Assembly: GCF_000250985.1 (NCBI RefSeq)
Contig: NW_013524649.1
Coordinates: 1-64,000, forward strand
Origin: Nematocida parisii ERTm1
Taxonomy: Eukaryota > Microsporidia
Length of the DNA: 64,000 nucleotides
Direction of reading: 5' to 3'
The position numbers and the translations under genes were made by a program. Below, piece by piece: positions 29,165 through 38,751 of this stretch (position 1 is the first letter of the stretch; every line of letters begins with the position of its first letter). The notes beneath the pieces are model-generated. The model did not search any database. It saw nothing but the letters and a program-made list of their open reading frames with translations, and was not told the origin of the DNA.

Positions 29165-29818
29165 ATGGGAAGAAGACCCGGAAGATGCTACAGATACATA
29201 AAGAACAAGCCATACCCAAAATCAAGATTCTGCCGTGGAGTCCCAGACTCAAAAGTATCAAAATATGATACTGGTAAGAGAAAGGCAACTGTCCTTGAAC
29301 TGCCAATATGCACGAATTTAGTGTCCCTTGAGAGAGAGCAAATATCAGCAGAAGCCTTAGAGGCATCCAGAATTGCACTGAACAAGTACTTGTCCACCCA
29401 TTTGGAGAAGGACGCATTCCACTTTAGATTGAAGGTGCACACACACCACGTCGTAAGAATTAATAAAATGTTGAGCTGTGCTGGTGCCGATAGATTACAG
29501 ACGGGAATGAGAGGGTCCTTTGGAAAGCCAAATGGAAGAACTGCCAGAGTCAACATTGGGCAGGTCCTTATTTCCGTAAGGAGTAAAGAAGGCACTGAGG
29601 AGAAGGTAAGAGAAGGTCTTAGAAGAGCAATGCACAAGTTCGCTGGTAAGCAGGAGATAGTCGTCACTGACAAGTACGGATTCACTCCATACACCACTGA
29701 AGAGTTCAACAGGCTCAAGGAGGAAGGATCACTCCTCCCCATGGGAATTGGTGCAATGGAACTTAAGAAGAAGGGGCCCCTCATGGAGTACATCAGAAAG
29801 GCATCGATGGTGCTATAA
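29165..29818 (+). CDS. RPL10: Ribosomal protein uL16 (RPL10)
   Basis: 217 residues from the ATG at 29165, starting [11 protein letters not shown], the invariant eukaryotic uL16 N-terminus. It continues with [16 protein letters not shown], then [38 protein letters not shown] in the middle and the [12 protein letters not shown] strand. All universal blocks are present, including the P-site loop region. uL16 is the last large-subunit protein to join the 60S in the cytoplasm and helps build the peptidyl-transferase environment. The ORF extends upstream to 29018, but that leader is AT-rich and not conserved. Confidence 0.97.
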   Translation: MGRRPGRCYRYIKNKPYPKSRFCRGVPDSKVSKYDTGKRKATVLELPICTNLVSLEREQISAEALEASRIALNKYLSTHLEKDAFHFRLKVHTHHVVRINKMLSCAGADRLQTGMRGSFGKPNGRTARVNIGQVLISVRSKEGTEEKVREGLRRAMHKFAGKQEIVVTDKYGFTPYTTEEFNRLKEEGSLLPMGIGAMELKKKGPLMEYIRKASMVL

Positions 29819-30076
29819 ATAAAGCTGCTCGGATTATTTATTTTGGGTTATTTCGGGTTATTACTGGCTGGTGCGGATGCAGTAGAATTTATTATGCAAT
29901 GTGTTAAAAGTAATGGGTGTGCGCATTAGAGTGGGAAGTGGGATATCCCGCTGTAATGCAGTGCGCCATGCGTGATTTTATGATTGGCAGTGTGTTTGGC
30001 ACGTAATCCACGGAAGAAGTGCGCTGTGAGTCCACGGGTGTAGTATTACAGCACAGTGCCCGGAGAATTTTACAGT

Positions 30077-30169
30077 ACTTTTTATGCACTGTGTAAAATA
30101 TTATCTTAGAATATCCACAGGATAGAACACGAAAATGGACAATAATATAGTGCACAATGCATAAAAAGT
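30077..30169. repeat. 28-bp imperfect inverted repeat, 37-bp spacer
   Basis: The arms 30077-30104 and 30142-30169 match as inverted repeats at 24 of 28 positions (the first 12, ACTTTTTATGCA, are exact). As RNA this folds into a long hairpin. The part AAAAGTAATGG next to the right arm also recurs at about 29909. It could be a MITE-like element, the stem of a small RNA or a transcription barrier next to the tRNA. Confidence 0.75.
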
Positions 30170-30236
30170 AATGGATACGGATGAGTCCGTAAATACGGCT
30201 GTTTTACTATGGAGTGAATTATTTTCAAATGCCGTG

Positions 30237-30250
30237 ATAAAAATAAAAAT
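30237..30250 (-). terminator. RNA polymerase III terminator of tRNA-Phe
   Basis: Reading the minus strand, the tRNA 3' end is followed by ATTTTTATTTTTAT, two runs of five T. Confidence 0.8.
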
Positions 30251-30322
30251 GCGAACTCTCGGGCTCGAACCAAGGACCTTTAGATCTTCAGTCTAACGCT
30301 CTCCCAACTGAGCTAAGCTCGC
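30251..30322 (-). tRNA. tRNA-Phe (GAA)
   Basis: 72 nt on the minus strand. The acceptor stem GCGAGCU pairs with AGUUCGC (one G-U). The D-arm includes the A box TAGCTCAGTTGG. The anticodon stem UUAGA/UCUAA encloses CUGAAGA with anticodon GAA, and the T-arm contains the B box GGTTCGAGCCC. No intron. The minus-strand sequence right after it is TTTTTATTTTT, a good RNA polymerase III terminator. The cognate PheRS beta subunit is encoded at 52621-54279. Confidence 0.97.
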
Positions 30323-30394
30323 ACATTAATTTGAGTGTTTATAAATTATACTTATATATACACATGCTATTTATTTTCTGTTTTTTGTTTTTCC

Positions 30395-31183
30395 ATGGAG
30401 TGTGAATATTTCAAGCAAGGCAGATGTAAATTCGGGCTGGCGTGCAGGAATAAGCACGTGCTCCCAGAAAATGAAAAAAACACAAAAATACCTGAAAATG
30501 CCGTATATGGACATGGATATGCCCGAATAGGAAATACTTCTTATGGTAATAGTAGATATAACCAAATGGGAAATAATTATGCATACGGAAATGGAAATAT
30601 GCCGTATATGGGAAGTACTCCAGCACAGCACAGTACGGGCACTCCTTATATGGGAAGTGGTCAGTTTAGCAATAGCAGTACTCCTTATATGGGAAGTGGT
30701 CAGTTTGGGGGTATGCAGGGATATATGGGAAATACCCAATTAGGAAATACAAATACTCCTTATATGGGAAATGCCCAATTAGGAAATAACGGAAATAATT
30801 ATCCACAGACTCCTCAATTTGGGAACATGTACACGCCACTTAGTGGACAGTTTGGGAATAATCCGGGGATGGTGCCTAGTGGACAGTTTGGGGGTGTAAA
30901 TACGCTGCAAGGTGGTCAATTTGAGAATATAAATAACGGAAATATAACGGAAATGTCCCAATTTGGAAATACACAGAATATGCCGGGAATTACCCAATTT
31001 GGAAATATAAATAACGGAAATATCAGAGAAGTGCCACAATTTATGAACAATTCATCTGCACAGCCATCTAATAATCAATTTATACAGGATCAATTACATG
31101 CACAGACACAAAGCAATGGCCACCACAGGGATAATGATGATCCATACAGGCTTGGCTATATTCCTACAACACCTCCTATTTAG
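30395..31183 (+). CDS. Nup42-like nucleoporin: CCCH zinc finger plus FG-type repeats
   Basis: 262 residues from the ATG at 30395, where MECEYFKQGRCKFGLACRNKH is a CCCH finger (C-X7-C-X5-C-X3-H pattern). The remainder is a long Asn/Gly/Gln/Met-rich repeat region in which G(Q)FG, QFGN and Q(L)GN recur about 12 times, with PYMG units interspersed. A terminal CCCH finger followed by FG repeats is the layout of NUP42/NUPL2 on the cytoplasmic face of the nuclear pore, where it assists Gle1/Dbp5 in mRNA export. An in-frame upstream ATG at 30335 adds 20 hydrophobic residues and is not used. An unrelated CCCH protein with a prion-like tail is the alternative. It is divergent from tRNA-Phe by about 70 bp. 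Confidence 0.75.
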   Translation: MECEYFKQGRCKFGLACRNKHVLPENEKNTKIPENAVYGHGYARIGNTSYGNSRYNQMGNNYAYGNGNMPYMGSTPAQHSTGTPYMGSGQFSNSSTPYMGSGQFGGMQGYMGNTQLGNTNTPYMGNAQLGNNGNNYPQTPQFGNMYTPLSGQFGNNPGMVPSGQFGGVNTLQGGQFENINNGNITEMSQFGNTQNMPGITQFGNINNGNIREVPQFMNNSSAQPSNNQFIQDQLHAQTQSNGHHRDNDDPYRLGYIPTTPPI

Positions 31184-31399
31184 ATATACAATAATTATTA
31201 CACACTGATGAATAAGTATTGTCACTAAAATACAGTAAATCCAGATATAAACAGTGACTAACTATTTCATGAATTTTTATACAGTGTAGTAATATATATG
31301 CACTGTCTTCCGTATATATTCCTTAATTAAATCAAATACTACTTGTTACACAATAACTAAATAGTCTTATCTTGTAAATATTTTTATTTATTTTATTAT

Positions 31400-34033
31400 A
31401 TGCAGAATGGAACAGAGAAGGAACAAGAAATGAATATTAAAAGAATAAAGAAAGGGCAAGAATCGAACTCACCTGAAAATATTAAAGATAAAGGGGAATA
31501 TTGGGGATCGAACCTGGAAAGAGATATTGGGATTATTAAAGAGAAAGAGGATGACAGTGCAAGCACAGAATATAATGATACTGAAAATATAAATATTATA
31601 AATATAAAAAATAACAGAAGTTTTTGGGAGTCGAACTTGTCTTCTAATAATACTGGGTCACAGGATATTAAAGAAATAAATGAAATAAGTGATATTTGGG
31701 AGGAGGACTTACCTGGTACGAATATAAATATTAAAGAAAGTGTATTAAAATGGGGATCGAACTCTGACTCTGAAATTAAATCAGAAGAGTGTGCATTAGA
31801 GAGTAGTTGTTCTACTACAGATATAAACAGGAGTATTAATAAGTATAATGAATCAGATACAGTACAGAGTAATAATAGTGTACAGTGTAATTCTAGAGTA
31901 ATTAATATGCCTACTACAGAAATTAGTCCGGATACATCTGGTTCTTATATGCAGGATGGAACACCTTATAATACGCCTAAGACACCCGGGAAGAAGAATC
32001 CATTTAAGTACATTCCTAATGTAGAAACCCCGTTTAACTTGAAAATAAAAAAGTACCGGAATAAGAATATTTCTATGTACGGTAATAGTACTACACGCAG
32101 TAATACCACAAAAGATAGTAATACTTTGTGTAGTAATATGCTGGAAAAGGAGGATTTAGAAGAGAAAGACTGGTTTAGAAGGAAGAGAGGGGGCAGAAAA
32201 GGGAAACCCTTATCAAAAGCAGCACAGAATTTAATTGATTCAGGTGATATTTGTTGTGAGAATTATTTTCTAACACATTTTCAGGTTATTTCTACATTAT
32301 ATTCAGGGGATTACTCTGAAGTATTTCTAGTGAAGGAAATCCCGTGTGAGAACTGTAAAAATATTGAAAAACTACCCAGCCAAGAAATATTGCCAGAAGA
32401 AGAAATGACACTAGACAGTATAAGAATGTCAAATGAGGAAATAAGCGGAATATACGAAAAAAAGGAGATTGCATTACCCAACAGAGAAGAATCATTTTCT
32501 ATTAACAAGGAGTCTTCTATAAACAACAGAAATGATCAAGTTGGGCAGGAGGACTGTGGTAGAGAAGAAGTAGTGCGGACAGAGCAGGAAAAACAAGAGA
32601 ACCAAGAAAAATCGGAATTAGTGGCAAAATACCATAGTGAAGATATTTTGAAAGGGCTTAGTCTGACACCTTCTCCGAATGAGAAGGTTGAGCACGTGCT
32701 GGGACAGCCTACTCTGTTTAGTTTTCCTAGTAAAGAGATTGCTAGACCAGTAAATGTTCCAACTTGGTCGAATTTGCTTAATAGAGAAATTATAAATGCT
32801 GGGTGGCTCTCTGCCTTTTCTACTGAATGCAGTACTAACAGCTCGCTTGGCCATGCGTCAAGTCTTTTAAATAAGGAAATCTTCTTGCATAATAATAGCA
32901 ACAATACGCTTGCTTGGCCTACTCTGTCTAGTTTTCCTAATAAGGATGTTTTACAGCCGGCGGACACACCCACCTGGTCTAGCTTACTTAACCGAGAAAT
33001 TCTGAATCTTCCCATTCTAACTGCTTTTCCTAATAAGGAAAGTTTAATGCTTCCAAACCAGGCATTTATTACTCTTACTCTATTACCTCCTTCTCACATA
33101 TCTATACCCACACCAGTTACTATAACACTGCCAAACCCGGTGATATTTCCTAATATAGCAAATATACCATGTTATAGTATAAAAATATCCAAATTGGGGA
33201 ACACAAAAAAGGAAAGACTGTTCAGACTAAAAGAACTAAAAATCCTTCTTCGCTTGAAAAACAACAAGCACATTGTGGAACTTTCTCACAGCTGGGAAGA
33301 GAACTCTCTTCTTTTCTTAAAGATACATTACTATAAATGGACATTAAAATGTATTATACAACAGAAAAAAAACCTACCAAATATAGTAAAGTATCTGATT
33401 TTACTTCAGATACTCTCCGGCCTAAAGGCAATTCACACCAGTAATATTATTCATTTAGACATAAAGCCAGAGAATATCTTCATTTCAGATACTAACACAG
33501 AATTAGTCATAAAAATAGGAGATTTCAGTATTTCCAGATACATTTATGATAAAACAGAAATAGAATCAGATGGAGACAGACTTTACATGGCACCAGAACT
33601 ATTAAATAATACATGTACATATAATAGTGATATATATAGCACAGGAATACTCTTTTTGGAAATACTTTTAGAAATATTCCCTATTAAGGAAAAGAACAAA
33701 GATAGAACCTTAACAGAAAATGAAATAATTAATACAGACAAGTTATCAGAGAATAATAAGGAAAATTCAACAGAAATCAAAAATACCAACAAAATTTTTA
33801 ATGATGAAAACTCTTCCTCTAATCTGCACAATCTGCATAGTACGCATGTGGCTGGTATAAATACAAATATTAAAGAGAACACTGAAAGTATAGAATCGAA
33901 CTTGCCGCATATTAACACAGAAATATATAATATAATACAAGAAATGATACGGTATAAGCCAGAAGACAGACCAAGTATTAATAAAATCATAAAAGTAATA
34001 GAAAAACAGCTAGAAAAAGAAAATCCAAATTAA
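31400..34033 (+). CDS. Wee1/Swe1-type protein kinase with very large N-lobe insertion
   Basis: 877 residues. The N-terminal 280 are Asn/Ser/Glu-rich with a recurring W(G/E)SN motif (residues about 35, 76, 100, 118). The kinase domain starts with the loop YSGDYSEVFLVKE (301-313). A run of about 280 low-complexity residues intervenes before the strand YSIKIS with the lysine (K595). The C-lobe has HLDIKPENIF (D687), DFS in place of DFG (708-710), and SDGDRLYMAPELL (723-735). HLD for HRD and the GDRxYxAPE segment are typical of Wee1/Swe1, which phosphorylates Cdk1 to delay mitosis. The activation segment is short and the DFG glycine is Ser. Another asparagine-rich insertion is at about 760-835. 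Activity is likely but unproven. Confidence 0.8.
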   Translation: MQNGTEKEQEMNIKRIKKGQESNSPENIKDKGEYWGSNLERDIGIIKEKEDDSASTEYNDTENINIINIKNNRSFWESNLSSNNTGSQDIKEINEISDIWEEDLPGTNINIKESVLKWGSNSDSEIKSEECALESSCSTTDINRSINKYNESDTVQSNNSVQCNSRVINMPTTEISPDTSGSYMQDGTPYNTPKTPGKKNPFKYIPNVETPFNLKIKKYRNKNISMYGNSTTRSNTTKDSNTLCSNMLEKEDLEEKDWFRRKRGGRKGKPLSKAAQNLIDSGDICCENYFLTHFQVISTLYSGDYSEVFLVKEIPCENCKNIEKLPSQEILPEEEMTLDSIRMSNEEISGIYEKKEIALPNREESFSINKESSINNRNDQVGQEDCGREEVVRTEQEKQENQEKSELVAKYHSEDILKGLSLTPSPNEKVEHVLGQPTLFSFPSKEIARPVNVPTWSNLLNREIINAGWLSAFSTECSTNSSLGHASSLLNKEIFLHNNSNNTLAWPTLSSFPNKDVLQPADTPTWSSLLNREILNLPILTAFPNKESLMLPNQAFITLTLLPPSHISIPTPVTITLPNPVIFPNIANIPCYSIKISKLGNTKKERLFRLKELKILLRLKNNKHIVELSHSWEENSLLFLKIHYYKWTLKCIIQQKKNLPNIVKYLILLQILSGLKAIHTSNIIHLDIKPENIFISDTNTELVIKIGDFSISRYIYDKTEIESDGDRLYMAPELLNNTCTYNSDIYSTGILFLEILLEIFPIKEKNKDRTLTENEIINTDKLSENNKENSTEIKNTNKIFNDENSSSNLHNLHSTHVAGINTNIKENTESIESNLPHINTEIYNIIQEMIRYKPEDRPSINKIIKVIEKQLEKENPN

Positions 34034-35255
34034 CCCAAATATTATTATAAATAAATCTAATAAAATTTAATAAATTTTCATTTCTGTTTAAATTTATAAA
34101 AAAATAAACCCAGAAAATAAAAAAATGTAATTTAAATAATAAACCACAGGAAGCACTGTGAGAAATTATATAAATAACCTAAAATAAGCATATATTGTAT
34201 TAGCTATACATAGTAATAATTATTAGTATATGTGGTATGTTTGGACTGTACCCTATGTTCATAGTATGCCGGCCCGTGTATTTATATGGTATGTTCATGT
34301 ATATGATTAATCATTAATACATGATATATCTGATTAATTGTTAGTATGTGTTATATCTGTATTCTTTGAATGAAATCAGTTTATTAATATATGGTTTGAG
34401 GGGCCTAAAATGGATGTTTATTAAGTATCATGCACTCGCTCCATATTCATGCGTTTGTATGGTATGTCTTATTATATAGTATATTTGTGTTATTTTTACT
34501 ATTTTATATATTTATTAAAGTTAAATATTATTAGTGTACAGAATATTATTTATTTTACTTTCTCATAGAATAAAAAAATAAAAAGAGAATGAATTATATA
34601 AGAGAAAAGAAAGTACATAATTAAAGTGTAGTAGTATATTTAACTTAGTAAAAGAATCAATTATTATAAATACTGCTATACTGAGAATAAACAATCGAGT
34701 AATATACTAAATACAATAATGACCAATTAATTAGATATAATTGATCGATCAATCAATATAACGGAGAACAGTATTTGATTAGTCCGTTAAGAGGAGAACA
34801 ATAACCAATTAATTGAAAGAGTTCTCTAAATTAAAATATCAATATAAAAGATGGTTAATTAGATGAAATTAGAAAAAAACGAATAGGGTAATAAAAATAT
34901 CTTGTTTATTTCCAGAATGAAAAACGATATGATCATAAACTACTAGCAATGGTGTGTACAGTATGTTGTATGCCAAGACTAATATTAGTAGCATAATACA
35001 TGAATCATCAGAATGTTCACATAAACATGACAGCACAAATCAAATCAGAAATATTTGTTGACACAACATATCATTATAAATTGATCATACGGTCTATAAA
35101 TACGTATACAAAATTCAATAAAAGTCAAAGTATCTTAATGACTTTTTCTAAAAAACCAACTCATTACATTATATTCTAATTGGGTATTTTATTCCTCATT
35201 GATTGGTATATTATTAAGGAGGTAAATTATATAAATTAATTATTTTTATCACTCT
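34034..35255. other. Intergenic, 1.2 kb, AT-rich
   Basis: No ORF or RNA recognised. A few short direct repeats around 34220-34490 (TGGTATGTT, GTATATTTGTG-like words). Confidence 0.6.
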
Positions 35256-36137
35256 ATGATCATTAATAATAGATCAGTCTATCAAACAAAATATGTTCTT
35301 TTATATACTATAATAGTTATATTATCAATATCAGAAATACTAGCTAGTAAAACAAAAACAAACACACAAAGAGAATATATAAAATATAAACAAAAAATTG
35401 AACAAGAAAAATCTTCTTTGAGCATTCAATCTATTCTGTCTGGTGTAGGCATGGTATTATATAATTTATGCATGCACTCTCTTTCTATTGATGGGCTGTT
35501 GTTATTCATTATACCATGTATAATTAGCAGTATTGCTGGTGTAAAGAGTTCTATTCTATCAAACGGTAGAGAGTCACCCCAATCAGAATCAATATTTTAT
35601 TATTTTAATGCTGCTCTTATTTCATCAATAATAGGAATGTTTTTTATTACTTTGCTACTTCCTGTTGATATACCAAATCACTCAGTAATAACTATATTAT
35701 ATGGAATATTTGGTGTATTGAGTATATTGGGCATATTATTATCACATAGTAGAAATTATAAATATGCAGTAGTTGGTCCTAATTATAATATTACCAATAA
35801 TATTAGAATATTTTATTATACACTAAGTGCAGTAGTAATAATAGTAGGATATTTTGCCGTGATGTTTAGTGGTATGCCTTTATTAGATGTTATGCTTAGA
35901 AGTAATGTATTGATATTTTCAAGTATATTTGGTTATATTGCTAGTTGCTTTGAGAGGCGGTACAGTGATGCTGAACATAATTATAGTCAATACTCCAAAT
36001 ATTTTAGTATGTTTATAACTGTTATATCTGGAATTGTAGGATATTTATTGGGGCAGTATTATCATGAAGGCAATGGCGTTATGGAAGGATTATTTAATAA
36101 TGCCTGTAATATTACATCATCATTAAATAATAACTAA
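35256..36137 (+). CDS. Multi-pass membrane protein, lineage-specific
   Basis: 293 residues with about seven hydrophobic segments: 13-29 (signal-anchor like), 72-95, 114-135, 142-162, 182-205, 213-232 and 245-265. Charged sequence (Lys/Glu-rich, 31-55) lies after the first. No transporter or receptor family is recognised. The sequence is AT-rich in codon choice (Ile, Asn, Tyr, Ser), like the other orphans. It ends with an Asn-rich tail. Confidence 0.6.
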   Translation: MIINNRSVYQTKYVLLYTIIVILSISEILASKTKTNTQREYIKYKQKIEQEKSSLSIQSILSGVGMVLYNLCMHSLSIDGLLLFIIPCIISSIAGVKSSILSNGRESPQSESIFYYFNAALISSIIGMFFITLLLPVDIPNHSVITILYGIFGVLSILGILLSHSRNYKYAVVGPNYNITNNIRIFYYTLSAVVIIVGYFAVMFSGMPLLDVMLRSNVLIFSSIFGYIASCFERRYSDAEHNYSQYSKYFSMFITVISGIVGYLLGQYYHEGNGVMEGLFNNACNITSSLNNN

Positions 36138-36669
36138 AATAAAAATTATAAACTAGTCATTATTTATTCTAATAAATATTATTTATGCTCTACAAAAATT
36201 ATTTATAAACAGTCTCGAGCTATTTAAAGAATAAATAATTATAGTAGTTGGCTATCCTCTTGTACATAATTAAGACACATTCAATTTTTTACTATTCTCG
36301 TTTATATAGATTTAATTTCCATATACAGCAGCTCTATACGACTTCACAGGCACCGCATTAGGCATGGTTCATCATGTGATAGAAATCAATAATATTTAGC
36401 AATAAGCCATGTATATGTTACATCCTATACTAAAAATACCACAAGTAGGAGATATTCATAATTGGTTTAATTGAATTTTATCTTGTTAGTTATAAAAAGT
36501 GAATGTCCAACAGTCGCCAAGTATTCAATTGGAAGTTATACTGTCTTATTTAAACAAATTTCAAGCATTCTTTATTTAAATGTTAAACTAATGCACTGAT
36601 CTATTTTCATTATGTGTGATAGCTATTGCTTTTAATGCCCAACTGCCATAAAGAGAATTTTCGAGCATA
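36138..36669. other. Intergenic with dispersed non-coding repeat, copy 2
   Basis: Convergent gene ends. The stretch 36265-36400 resembles 3085-3235 (see the repeat there). Nothing else seen. Confidence 0.55.
36265..36400 (+). repeat. Dispersed non-coding repeat, copy 2
   Basis: Same order of blocks as at 3085-3235: ACATTC, ATAGATTTAATTTCCATATA, CAGCAGCTCTATACGACTTC, then GGTTCATCATGTGATAGAAA. The GC word GCACCGCATTAGGCA in the middle is not conserved. Confidence 0.55.
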
Positions 36670-37530
36670 TTACACATGTAATAATTCTATAACATTTGCG
36701 CATAAAAAATACATCAGTTGAATAGCTGCAGTAGAGGCCATTAACATAATAACTATGCAGTACAGATAATTGATTATGTAGTCACCCCATGAGTTTAGAT
36801 CTTTCTCTTTTGGCAAGTGTTTAAAGTTTTCTCTGGACTTGAATATGCTGACTGCCTCCAATCCTAAGAATCCAAATAAAATTGCCCCTGCTATAGTTTT
36901 AAATATAAACCAATAATGCGCGTATCCTCCAATAATAGAAAGTTTATAGCTCAGAAAAATCAACATTCCTTTAGTAAAAAATACTAGAGGAATCGACATA
37001 TAAAATAACATAATACTGAGCTCCTTCTTGATACGAGTGCTTAGATCAGTAGGCTTGCCCCACCATGCATCTAATTTATTGTATATATATGTGGTTGATG
37101 GGAGCAATAGGCCCATAAGAGCAGCGCACCACACGCCCAGTGTCACATAATTGCTAAATATCACTTGTAGCTGCAAATTTGATCTAAATAGTGCAGTGAA
37201 AAATACAGGCAAGCTAAATTCAATAGAAAAAAGAATTATACTGGGAACCAATATATATAGCAATATATTTTTGATGAGTGGAATGATTGCGCTGAATTCA
37301 CCATCCTTCCATCTCAAATAGCTTTTCCATGCAGCCTTTGAATTTCTAATAGATATATTCTGAAATGTTGTCCATTCATTTACTTTACCGTTGTCCATAA
37401 TCATAAAAAAATTTCGAATTATATACCCATATAATATACCCCATAAAATATAAATAATTGACAAATTAGAGTTTATTAAGTTGTAAATAGAGCATAAAGT
37501 ACTAGTTTTTTCTGATAAAGTTGTTTCCAT
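36670..37530 (-). CDS. Multi-pass membrane protein of unknown function
   Basis: 286 residues from the ATG at 37530. Hydrophobic segments at about 22-45, 84-115, 125-147, 170-200, 205-228 and 250-280 give five or six membrane spans. Charged loops include KAAWKSYLRWKDGEF (65-80) and a Lys/Glu-rich segment (about 232-248). Loops with Trp (LDAWWGKP) stand out. No family is recognised with confidence. It lies 58 bp downstream of proteasome alpha2 on the same strand, so both may be read from a common unit. Confidence 0.65.
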   Translation of the reverse strand: METTLSEKTSTLCSIYNLINSNLSIIYILWGILYGYIIRNFFMIMDNGKVNEWTTFQNISIRNSKAAWKSYLRWKDGEFSAIIPLIKNILLYILVPSIILFSIEFSLPVFFTALFRSNLQLQVIFSNYVTLGVWCAALMGLLLPSTTYIYNKLDAWWGKPTDLSTRIKKELSIMLFYMSIPLVFFTKGMLIFLSYKLSIIGGYAHYWFIFKTIAGAILFGFLGLEAVSIFKSRENFKHLPKEKDLNSWGDYIINYLYCIVIMLMASTAAIQLMYFLCANVIELLHV

Positions 37531-37588
37531 GCTAGATATAAAAGAGTCTTCTGCTTAACCTGTAAAATAATCCGAAAGTATTTATTTC

Positions 37589-38386
37589 CTATATTGAGTG
37601 TAAAATATTCTGGACTTCCTCCTGTGTATACTCTTGGACTCCCTCCCGAGTCACCACAGAAATACTTATTTCCTTTGCCGACACACTCACTTCACTGTAT
37701 TCCTGTAGGGCCAAAGCACTAATCACCACTGCATCATGTACCTCCACATCAACTGAACACCTTTTCTTTAGGAAGTCTGAGGATTCTTTGTACATCTTCC
37801 CAACAGCAAAGGAGAATCCACTAGATACAGAACCAGATGGATCTATTTGGTAGAGCAGCGGAACAGTGTTTCCTATACCATCGCCACCAGATACATCACA
37901 GACCAAAGTGTCCTCATTCAGCTCATTTTCCTGGATAGATGCCATTGCATCCTGAATATATTTATTGTTCTGCGTATACCCAGCAAATAAGCAAATACAT
38001 CCAATCGGCCTTCTCTCTCTCTGTGTTTTCTCTTGAAGAACCTTAGAGAACTCCTTCATAAATGTATCAATATAAGGATACCTGCCATATATACGGTAAT
38101 AGTCCGAAGCTATCTTTCTTCCCATTTCTAGCGCTAACCGAAAATCACCACTTAGCCCAGAGTACGTGCATATAATTGTATCACACACCATAAACACCTT
38201 CTGAATAGACTCTATCTCAACCAAAGTAGAAGGCACTTTCTTAATGGATGCCAATACTATTCCATTTGTACCACGTATACCAACAGATAATGCACCGTTT
38301 TTACCCGCTGCCAGTGCTCTCTCACAGTGTGATAGTATTCCTTTACTAGAGAAAGTTGTTGTGGAGTAGTTTACTTCTTCATGCAT
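37589..38386 (-). CDS. 20S proteasome alpha2 subunit (PSMA2/Pre8-like) with an unusual insertion
   Basis: 265 residues from the ATG at 38386; the in-frame ATG at 38455 would add 23 hydrophobic residues and is not used. YSTTTFSSKGILSHCERALAA matches the alpha N-terminal signature. PSVGI-like LSVGIRG, VYSG-like TYSGLSGDFRLAL, the RPIGCICLFAGY strand, IDPSG and the KRCSVDVEVHDAV end identify alpha2. Normal alpha2 is about 234 residues. About 38 extra residues (about 139-176) are inserted between the FAGY strand and the LYQIDPSG strand, a surface loop. Alpha subunits form the gate ring of the 20S core and have no catalytic Thr, as seen here. Confidence 0.88.
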   Translation of the reverse strand: MHEEVNYSTTTFSSKGILSHCERALAAGKNGALSVGIRGTNGIVLASIKKVPSTLVEIESIQKVFMVCDTIICTYSGLSGDFRLALEMGRKIASDYYRIYGRYPYIDTFMKEFSKVLQEKTQRERRPIGCICLFAGYTQNNKYIQDAMASIQENELNEDTLVCDVSGGDGIGNTVPLLYQIDPSGSVSSGFSFAVGKMYKESSDFLKKRCSVDVEVHDAVVISALALQEYSEVSVSAKEISISVVTREGVQEYTQEEVQNILHSI

Positions 38387-38751
38387 AATAAAAAGAAATA
38401 AATTAATATAAATATAAGAAGCTCCATGTATGAAATAATGTAAATAACGAATCATTTATATAAGAATAGTTATAGAAATGGGATAGTAGCCATAAATTTC
38501 AACTTATTTATAAGGAATACGGCCCTATTGCCAAAAATATTCCCATAATTTTGTACAATTAATGGTTTAGATTTAAAATTCGGGTTATATCGGGTTTTTA
38601 CAATATAAATTATATTTAAGACTCTGTAATTTTATATTTTGCAGTCTTTGGCTATTTATGGTTGAATATTTTTATGTTGAGACTTTCAATATAATAATTC
38701 AAAATTATTAAGATTTAACTAAATGCACCTAAAAATTAAACTATAGTTTTA

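Larger units (their letters stand above)
29819..30250. other. Intergenic between uL16 and tRNA-Phe, GC-richer and structured
   Basis: Carries TTCGGGTT at 29852, a 10-bp palindrome GGGATATCCC near 29941, a stem GCTGTGA/TTACAGC near 30024-30055, the long inverted repeat listed separately, and a perfect 6-bp hairpin TACGGA-TGAG-TCCGTA at about 30175-30190. No credible ORF. Confidence 0.6.

Noticed and set aside
30173-30196. GGATGAGTCCGTAAA looks like a hammerhead ribozyme core
   Set aside because: The CUGAUGA and GAAA strands and the third stem are missing; it is only a 6-bp hairpin.
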